Assembly: GCA_002358875.1 (NCBI GenBank)
Contig: DEPS01000163.1
Coordinates: forward strand, 16,847 to 54,729
Reading direction: 5' to 3'
Length of the DNA: 37,883 nt
DNA from: Lachnospiraceae bacterium UBA3386
GTDB lineage: Bacteria; Bacillota; Clostridia; Lachnospirales; Lachnospiraceae
Part shown: in pieces, positions 32,628-37,883 of the stretch
Layout: every line of letters starts with the position of its first letter
Position numbering within the stretch: position 1 is the stretch's first letter
Position numbers and translations under genes: made by a program
Notes under the pieces: model-generated
Told to the model about the DNA's origin: nothing
What the model saw: only the letters and a program-made list of their open reading frames with translations
Database searches by the model: none

Positions 32628-32822
32628 TCACGCCCCCACGAACTTCTGTTTCAAAGTCTAAAGTGGCCGGTCTAAGGGTCTTAACCATGTCAGTCAAGAG
32701 TAGCCTGTCCATTATGTTTCAGATGACTACCGCAATGTTTTTCACTTTCTTCTCCCCAACCAATCTGCAATGTAGCTTACCCATATCGATCACCTAACCA
32801 GCAGATTTTATTATAGTAGTGC

Positions 32823-33770
32823 TCACCACCCCAACACTGCCGCCTTCTCCCGCACGTCAGAGCAGTCCACTCCCGCACCTTCCAATGCCTGGAACAATTC
32901 CTCACGGTACTTCTTCCCAAGGCCGTCGAGGCGTAATATCTTCCAGGGATCTTGTTCAAGCTGCTTTTCTATCTGTCTTACAGAGACAAAGCCCGCATAT
33001 GTAAGGATGTTGTAAAGGCGGTTAGATATCCCGAGAGAAACCAGTTCTTCTATCTTCTCTTCGACGGGATTACAGACAGCTCTGGCCTTCATACAAGCGA
33101 TTCCTCTTTCTTCCAGCTTTGAAAAGAGCTCTTCCCGGGTTTTCTCACCCATGCCGTCCATGTGAAGGAGATTTTCAGGATTATTCTCTACCATCTCCTT
33201 CACTTTCTCCATGGTGTCGTAACCACTGCGAAGCAGAATATTCATCAGCCTGACGGAAGGATTTAACTCCATGATGGTCTCCCGGTGCTTTACCTCAAAG
33301 CCAAAAGCTATGCGTCCTTCATAACAGTCAACACCGTATTCTTCCAGTGTCTTTATTAGTTCCAGCTGCGAGCCTTTACCAAATTGACGGATCTTCAGCA
33401 TTTCCAGCGGATCCGTCTCCATGCAGTATGCGACATCACCAAGCCTGTGCAGTCCTTCTATCTCCAGGGCATTCCTTGTCCGTGTTGAGAAACCGCACTC
33501 CATGATACTGATGCTATATAGCAGCTCCAGCTTCTGCTCTCTATCCGCGGCAACCCGAATCTTTTCCTTCCTCTCCTTTTGGCTGTTAAGCATCCCCTGA
33601 TACCCGTCACGAATGTATACAAGCCTTGTCGGATGTCGCAGCAATCTGACACCCTTATTGATTATCTGCCGAAGCCGTTCCCTGGAGCGGCCAAATGCAT
33701 CCGCGGTTTCCTGAAGAGTTTTGTGTTCCTCAAATCGAAGGCGGAGTGCGGTTTGTTCTTTTTCTTTCAA
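32823..33770 (-). CDS. Sigma-70 region 4 joined to three RNAP alpha-CTD-like repeats
   Basis: A 315-residue protein. Residues 1-48 (KEKEQTALRLRFEEHKTLQETADAFGRSRERLRQIINKGVRLLRHP) match sigma-70 region 4.2, which binds the -35 element. Three helix-hairpin-helix units follow, like the alpha subunit C-terminal domain: about 84-148 (ends IRQFGKGSQLELIKTLEEYG), 169-224 (MDGMGEKTREELFSKLEERG) and 238-301 (LDGLGKKYREELFQALEGAG). It should act at promoters or bind DNA; no core-binding region 2 is present, so it is not a complete sigma factor. The start is a TTG (33768-33770) with no ribosome binding site of its own, overlapping the stop of an 11-codon frame. It ends a seven-gene cluster. Confidence 0.8.
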   Translation of the reverse strand: MKEKEQTALRLRFEEHKTLQETADAFGRSRERLRQIINKGVRLLRHPTRLVYIRDGYQGMLNSQKERKEKIRVAADREQKLELLYSISIMECGFSTRTRNALEIEGLHRLGDVAYCMETDPLEMLKIRQFGKGSQLELIKTLEEYGVDCYEGRIAFGFEVKHRETIMELNPSVRLMNILLRSGYDTMEKVKEMVENNPENLLHMDGMGEKTREELFSKLEERGIACMKARAVCNPVEEKIEELVSLGISNRLYNILTYAGFVSVRQIEKQLEQDPWKILRLDGLGKKYREELFQALEGAGVDCSDVREKAAVLGW

Positions 33771-33802
33771 TTCACCAAGGACATGGATTCATCAAAATCC
33801 AT
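33767..33802 (-). CDS. 11-codon frame coupled to the sigma4/alpha-CTD gene
   Basis: MDFDESMSLVN starts at an ATG with GAGGGTGAT upstream and stops with a TGA that overlaps the TTG of the next gene (TTGA). The downstream frame upstream of TTG also reads VLGEL, as expected for the normal N-terminus, so either a reinitiation device or a frameshifted true start is present. Confidence 0.4.
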   Translation of the reverse strand: MDFDESMSLVN

Positions 33803-33812
33803 ACCATCACCC

Positions 33813-34250
33813 TCAGTCAAACGGCAGGTCTTCCACAGATAGCCGATTCTCTCCCTGTGAGATGATGCTTTCCAGCCTTTCAAACTCAGCCTCTTCCTCC
33901 CAGGTTATGCCGTAGGGAGCGCCGCCAGGTGTATAACCGGCGATAAAGAAAAAGTTCTCATCCTGGTCAGAATCGTACATATCCAAACCGGACTCCTTGG
34001 CAGCCTTCCTCGCTGCCAGCCGTTCCCTTTTCTCCACTTTTTTCCTGTCCTTCACCGCCAAGATCTGCTGATAGTTTTTCTGTTTCTCCGGACTGAGAAC
34101 GCCCAGCATAACCAGCTCCCGCATAGCACAGGTATTGTCCACATTGAAGCGATTCTTATATGCTTTGACGATGTGGGAGGAGTCATCAAAGTGCTGCTCC
34201 TTCCACCATTTCCGGGCTTCTTTCAGGCGTTGTTTTCTTGCTGGTGTCAT
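33813..34250 (-). CDS. Hypothetical protein in the methyltransferase/glycosylase cluster
   Basis: A 145-residue protein I cannot name. The N-terminal half is basic and helical (TPARKQRLKEARKWWKEQHF), the middle has KNYQQILAVKDRKKVEKRERLAARKAAKESG, a likely coiled coil, and the C-terminal part NFFFIAGYTPGGAPYGITWEEEAEFERLE is aromatic and acidic. Its ATG (34248-34250) overlaps the TGA of the XRE gene by four bases and has AAGGTGAG upstream. The basic head suggests nucleic-acid contact; this is inference. Confidence 0.7.
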   Translation of the reverse strand: MTPARKQRLKEARKWWKEQHFDDSSHIVKAYKNRFNVDNTCAMRELVMLGVLSPEKQKNYQQILAVKDRKKVEKRERLAARKAAKESGLDMYDSDQDENFFFIAGYTPGGAPYGITWEEEAEFERLESIISQGENRLSVEDLPFD

Positions 34251-34753
34251 CTCACCTTCCACCCGTGCTTTTCGATTACGTCACCGATCTTATCGATCAC
34301 CACATCGATCTCCCCTTCTGCCTCTTCAAGCATATCTTCATCCAGCTCATCTGATAATTCCGCCACACGATCCTGGATCTCCTGTAGATCCTCAATGATC
34401 TGGTTCAGCCGGTCTTCCGCAGTTCCTTCGTTGAAAATTATGCCGTTTCGCATTGCCATCAAGTCATTCAAGATCTTCTGTTCATATGAAATCGGCTCAC
34501 CGAGAGGATCACCGGGCTTGTAACCGTCTGTGTATATTTCCCCTTCGCTCGTGTTGAGCCAGTCTTCATTTACATGATAGACCCCGCAGAATTTCCACAG
34601 GGTGTCCGGGGAAGGGAATGATTCATCCTTCTCGTATTTCTGCCAGGTTGTGCCAGTAACTCCTACCGATTCAGCCATGGCTTTTGCCGTGAGACCGTGG
34701 TCATTACGGACGTATTCCAGGCGTTCGCCGAAGGTAAAACCAAAGGTGTTCAT
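34247..34753 (-). CDS. XRE-family helix-turn-helix regulator
   Basis: A 168-residue regulator. Residues about 8-62 are a Cro/C1-type HTH (FGERLEYVRNDHGLTAKAMAESVGVTGTTWQKYEKDES..). The C-terminal half is acidic and helical (AEDRLNQIIEDLQEIQDRVAELSDELDEDMLEEAEG), probably a dimerising coiled coil. The ATG at 34751-34753 overlaps the glycosylase stop (ATGA), with GGAGAA upstream. Inside a modification/repair cluster it may control timing, like the C proteins of restriction-modification systems; this is inference. Confidence 0.88.
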   Translation of the reverse strand: MNTFGFTFGERLEYVRNDHGLTAKAMAESVGVTGTTWQKYEKDESFPSPDTLWKFCGVYHVNEDWLNTSEGEIYTDGYKPGDPLGEPISYEQKILNDLMAMRNGIIFNEGTAEDRLNQIIEDLQEIQDRVAELSDELDEDMLEEAEGEIDVVIDKIGDVIEKHGWKVR

Positions 34754-35352
34754 TTCTCCAAATACCTCCGTTTCCGTACCGTAGGATAATTCTCCACAAT
34801 ATGCTGATAGCACGGGCAGTCTTTCCCGTGGTCGTTAATGATCCCGCAAGCCTGCAGGTGTGAGTAAACCGTGATCGTGCCGAGATATTTGAAGCCTCGT
34901 TTCTTCAGTTCCTTCGCAATCTCATCAGACAAGCCGTTGCTCACAGGGAAGTTGCCCTTCTCATGGCCGATGTATAGTATCGTTTTATTCCCGGAATATG
35001 ACCACAACCAGGAACTGAAGCTCCCGAATTCCTCCCGGATCTGAATAAAACATTTCGCATTATTGATGATCGCTTCGATCTTCCGTCTTGACCGGATCAT
35101 CCCCTCTGTGTTCATGATGCGGCCGATGTCAGCATCCGTATAAGCCGCCACTTTCTCATAGTCGAAACCGTCAAAACAGGAGCGGAAGATCTCCCGTTTT
35201 TTGATCATCAGATCCCAGGAAAGGCCACACTGCATGGCTTCCATCATCAGGAACTCGAATTGTTTCTGATCGTCATGCACGGGGATGCCCCACTCGGTAT
35301 CATGATAGGTTTGCATGGCGGGGAAGGAAAATCCCCAGTTACAGCTGCTCAT
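34750..35352 (-). CDS. tag: DNA-3-methyladenine glycosylase I
   Basis: A 200-residue enzyme that removes 3-methyladenine from DNA by cutting the N-glycosidic bond. Zinc ligands known from E. coli Tag sit in matching places: Cys4 (MSSCNWG), His17 (YHDTEWGIPVHDD) and the His-x3-Cys near the end (NDHGKDC). The active-site region (QFEFLMMEAMQCGLSWDLMIKKREIFRSCFDGFD) is intact. I chose the ATG at 35350-35352 (GGGAG upstream) and reject a 90-base longer frame. It overlaps the PC4-like gene by four bases. Placing a base-excision enzyme directly inside a methyltransferase cluster is unusual. Confidence 0.92.
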   Translation of the reverse strand: MSSCNWGFSFPAMQTYHDTEWGIPVHDDQKQFEFLMMEAMQCGLSWDLMIKKREIFRSCFDGFDYEKVAAYTDADIGRIMNTEGMIRSRRKIEAIINNAKCFIQIREEFGSFSSWLWSYSGNKTILYIGHEKGNFPVSNGLSDEIAKELKKRGFKYLGTITVYSHLQACGIINDHGKDCPCYQHIVENYPTVRKRRYLEK

Positions 35353-35603
35353 GTGATATCTCCCAGCGCCGCCTTCAAAGCGTCCAGTTCTTCCCGGCTC
35401 AGCGTCACACCTTTTCCCATTTTTGAATGATCCGGAGACCATTCGCGGAGATCATACTTCGGCTCTTTATCGTTCCAGGAGACGAGATTCAGTTCCTTCG
35501 TCCAGGACGTACGAGAGTTGGTGGACAGGGTGGCGAGGTGGGCGGTGATTTGGTATTTGATTTCGTTGGGAATTATTCTTCTTCCCCTTCCTCCGCCAGC
35601 CAC
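35349..35603 (-). CDS. PC4/YdbC-like single-stranded DNA-binding protein
   Basis: A small protein of up to 84 residues. The core IKYQITAHLATLSTNSRTSWTKELNLVSWNDKEPKYDLREWSPDHSKMGKGVTLSREELDALKAAL matches the YdbC family, bacterial relatives of the transcription coactivator PC4, which bind single-stranded DNA as dimers. The start is unclear: GTG at 35601-35603 lies inside the nuclease gene with a poor ribosome binding site, while GGAGGAAGGGG lies close to the conserved part, where only ATA or ATT codons could start. The stop overlaps tag. Confidence 0.8.
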   Translation of the reverse strand: MAGGGRGRRIIPNEIKYQITAHLATLSTNSRTSWTKELNLVSWNDKEPKYDLREWSPDHSKMGKGVTLSREELDALKAALGDIT

Positions 35604-36679
35604 TGTTCCAGCTTCTTCTGCAGCAGTTTCTTGTCTGGCAGATACAGCTCATATTTTGCCGCATAGATATTCGCATCTTTCGGCAGCGTCAGCTCGACCA
35701 TAGCATCATTCTTATCTTTACAGAGAAGGATTCCCACTGTCGGATTCTCATCCTCCATCCGCTCATATCGGTCGTAGTAATTGACGTACATCTGCATCTG
35801 CCCGAGGTCTTTGTGCGTGAGTTTCTTCACCTTGAGATCAAATAAAACAAAGCAGCGCAGAAGCCGGTTGTACATGACAAGATCACAGTAGAACGTATCC
35901 TCATCGAAGACAAACCGTTTCTGGCGGGCTGAGAAGGTGAAGCCCGTACCTAATTCCATAATAAATTCCTGCAGATGATTCAGCAGCCGAGTCTCCAGTT
36001 CCGTCTCAGAATAGGTTGCTTTCTCAGGAAAGCCCAGGAATTCGAGTACCATCGGATCCTTTATAATATCGGAAGGCCTCTGCACCACAATCCCCTGTGT
36101 GGATAATTCCAGAACTTTACTCTTATCTGAACTCATCAGAATTCTTTCATACAAAGATGAGGCGTACTGGCGCTGGAGAACCCTTTTGCTCCACATCTCC
36201 TTCGTCGCTTCAATTTCGTAGAAATTACGTTCATCCGGATTCTGTATGCGCATCAGTATAAGATAATGCGTCCACGGCAGGGTAAACGGCGCCTTGTCCC
36301 CGAAAAGGCTAACCACCGGTTCGCTTTTCTCAACAGCAAAAAGGTGAAACAGCGGTTCACTAATTCTGTCCTTATAGGTCAGGTAGAATTTCCTTGCGTT
36401 TTTTAGTGTGTCCTTCGAGTATCCACGCCCGAATTCCGCCGTCAATGCCTCTGACAGTCTGTCGATCACGTGGGAACCGTACTTCGCCCTGTCCTCTCCA
36501 TTTTGCTGTTCTTCCACAATCCAACGTCCAAGAGCATAGTTCGTCATCAACTCAATAATGTTGATATGCTGAACAGCGAGGCCACGGGCATAACGGATAA
36601 GATCGATGGAATTGCGGCAGAGGGTTTCCATGTCAGTAATTGTCACAGGCTCATTCTTAGCAGGCAGTTCTTTCTTCAT
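35573..36679 (-). CDS. DUF1016 (YhcG-type) PD-(D/E)XK nuclease
   Basis: A 368-residue protein of the DUF1016/YhcG family. The N-terminal helical domain (IDLIRYARGLAVQHINIIELMTNYALGRWIVEEQQNG..) is the DUF1016_N part; the C-terminal part (about 245-345) is the PDDEXK nuclease: FVFDEDTFYCDLVMYN with a catalytic Asp, and CFVLFDLKVKKL with the D-x-K pair, then QMQMYVNYYDRY. Family members often accompany restriction-modification genes. The ATG (36677-36679) overlaps the methyltransferase stop by one base (TAATG). The C-terminus (EEGEEE) overlaps the PC4-like frame. Confidence 0.92.
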   Translation of the reverse strand: MKKELPAKNEPVTITDMETLCRNSIDLIRYARGLAVQHINIIELMTNYALGRWIVEEQQNGEDRAKYGSHVIDRLSEALTAEFGRGYSKDTLKNARKFYLTYKDRISEPLFHLFAVEKSEPVVSLFGDKAPFTLPWTHYLILMRIQNPDERNFYEIEATKEMWSKRVLQRQYASSLYERILMSSDKSKVLELSTQGIVVQRPSDIIKDPMVLEFLGFPEKATYSETELETRLLNHLQEFIMELGTGFTFSARQKRFVFDEDTFYCDLVMYNRLLRCFVLFDLKVKKLTHKDLGQMQMYVNYYDRYERMEDENPTVGILLCKDKNDAMVELTLPKDANIYAAKYELYLPDKKLLQKKLEQWLAEEGEEE

Positions 36680-37883
36680 TACTTCTGACCTGCCTTTCTT
36701 CCAGAACCGTTCTCCAGTTCCGCAACTTTCTCCTGATAGAGTCGCATCAGCCACGCCACGCACGCCGCTTCATCCGTTTCCTTAATCGGCATACCGTAAG
36801 CAAGCATAACAGCGCGGTCATTTGCCTGGTGGGCTTTCCGGAGCTCTGGAGGCATGGTCAGCGGATCGTAGAGATCGGCAAGGGATGCGTCCGGGTAGAG
36901 TGCGCGGGCATCAAGGATTCCCTGGGCTGTTTTTTCGATGGCTGCCTTCTGTGCATCTGTAGGAGACGGCCAGGGGAATGTATTGTATACTACATTGCTT
37001 GCATAACTATAGTCGCTCTTCAATCTTCCACATACAGTCCGAACCCAAGCCATGTGGACGTTGGATGTCATAACTCCAAATGCAAATAAGCCTACACTCG
37101 GAACCAGAAATAGTTTACTACCGGCAATAGCATCCGCACTAATAACATCCATCGGAATGTATCGTCTGTTTTGAGATGAGACCTTTGGTATTGCCAGAGC
37201 CTCAGTATTACGATCTTCACTATAATATCTCAGCCGTACAGGCAGCATCGGTAGTTCTGCGTATCGATTTGTATCTGGGCTCGGGCAATCAAGCCGGAAT
37301 TGTTTTACTTTGCTAATCCTATCGAGAATAAACGGGTATTTTTTCAGTTCAGAAGGATTTGCATTCTTAAGCCAGAAGCAATATCTTGGTTTACGACTTA
37401 TCATATCCTTCCCCATATAGTAAGGGTGGATAAACTGTTCGATTCCCGGAAACTGTTTGATTACTTGATCCTTTTCTTCTTCTGAAAGGGTATAATATCC
37501 GTCATCTTTCATTTCACAGCCTATATACATAATTGGCGCATTGTCGGAAACAGGCGTTTTACGAGATTCAATATAGACTGTTGGTGCATCCACGAGATAA
37601 GGGTTGATGTTATCAGCAAGAGCTGCTTTTTCACCATCAAAGAGTTTCCGTTTATTCCTGTTTTCAAATTGACTGAAACCAATAATCACGCAATGAACAT
37701 GTGCTTTTATGCTTGCCTCACTATCCCATTGAAATGTTCTATAAGCAAAATCAATATGCATCTTCAGTTCCTCAAACATCGGTTCCCAGAGGGGAGAAAC
37801 CTGTTCTCCCTGAGTAATTGAATTTGTAGAAACAAAAGCGCATCTTATTCTGCTGCCATTTATATATGATTCCAGTGCAAAAT
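36679..37883 (-). CDS. MmeI-like DNA adenine methyltransferase, C-terminal part (cut by window edge)
   Basis: At least 400 residues; the frame is open to the right edge, so the SAM-binding NPPY part lies outside. Visible parts: CAFVSTNSITQGEQVSPLWEPM and HIDFAYRTFQWDSEASIKAHVHCVIIGFS (end of the catalytic domain), the target-recognition region including ASNVVYNTFPWPSPT, and the MmeI_C-like end PPELRKAHQANDRAVMLAYGM..DEAACVAWLMRLYQE. Such enzymes methylate adenine and in type IIG also cleave. Whether this one has its own nuclease domain cannot be seen; the adjoining DUF1016 nuclease could supply cleavage. An internal ATG at 37779 is not the true start. Confidence 0.88.
   Translation of the reverse strand, partial: FALESYINGSRIRCAFVSTNSITQGEQVSPLWEPMFEELKMHIDFAYRTFQWDSEASIKAHVHCVIIGFSQFENRNKRKLFDGEKAALADNINPYLVDAPTVYIESRKTPVSDNAPIMYIGCEMKDDGYYTLSEEEKDQVIKQFPGIEQFIHPYYMGKDMISRKPRYCFWLKNANPSELKKYPFILDRISKVKQFRLDCPSPDTNRYAELPMLPVRLRYYSEDRNTEALAIPKVSSQNRRYIPMDVISADAIAGSKLFLVPSVGLFAFGVMTSNVHMAWVRTVCGRLKSDYSYASNVVYNTFPWPSPTDAQKAAIEKTAQGILDARALYPDASLADLYDPLTMPPELRKAHQANDRAVMLAYGMPIKETDEAACVAWLMRLYQEKVAELENGSGRKAGQK

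Noticed and set aside
32628..32822. Two minus-strand frames of 21 and 36 codons
   Set aside because: The first has only a weak ribosome binding site and the second none; no recognisable sequence.

Overview
This window looks like a chromosomal segment of a Clostridia bacterium, most likely a Lachnospiraceae member of moderately high GC. This is inferred from gene content: formate-tetrahydrofolate ligase, a butyrate-type CoA-transferase, a GH25 lysozyme with cell-wall-binding repeats, LplB/YtcP-type sugar permeases, an Rpn-type protein and a serine-recombinase cluster of the kind common in gut Lachnospiraceae. No 16S gene is present, so the placement is inference.

Positions 1-21.5 kb are mostly core-like. 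Left to right they hold the start of fhs (running off the left edge), a DtxR/MntR-type regulator, glgB, a TPR protein, rsmA, tatD, a tRNA-Lys(CTT) with its own promoter and terminator, a secreted GH25 lysozyme, a DHH phosphoesterase, a three-TPM-domain membrane protein paired with a zinc-ribbon membrane protein, a CoA-transferase, a small membrane protein, an unusual diguanylate cyclase/PTS EIIC fusion divergent from a ROK glucokinase, an SstT-type transporter with a long basic tail, and a DUF554 membrane protein. Most genes are on the minus strand.

Positions 21.5-26.9 kb hold a four-gene minus-strand operon: a MATE transporter fused to a GHKL (RsbW-like) ATPase domain, two sugar-ABC permeases coupled to it by overlapping stop/start codons, and a solute-binding protein. 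Upstream, 26.88-27.18 kb is a gene-free stretch with six copies of TACCCG and several inverted repeats, which reads as a regulatory region or a small repeat element.

Positions 27.2-32.6 kb are mobile-element territory: an orphan small ORF, an Rpn-family putative nuclease, one complete large serine recombinase, a recombinase-domain-only protein, and a third recombinase that has lost its catalytic N-terminus where it abuts a decayed SRAP (YedK/HMCES-like) gene on the other strand.

Positions 32.8-37.9 kb form a compact minus-strand cluster in which most neighbours overlap by 1-4 bases: a MmeI-like DNA methyltransferase (running off the right edge), a DUF1016/PDDEXK nuclease, a PC4/YdbC-like single-stranded-DNA-binding protein, 3-methyladenine DNA glycosylase I, an XRE regulator, an unknown protein, and a protein joining sigma-70 region 4 to three RNA-polymerase alpha-CTD-like repeats. 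It looks like a DNA modification, cleavage and repair module with its own regulators, and is my leading candidate for an undescribed system. The diguanylate cyclase/EIIC fusion and the MATE/GHKL fusion are the other two strong candidates.
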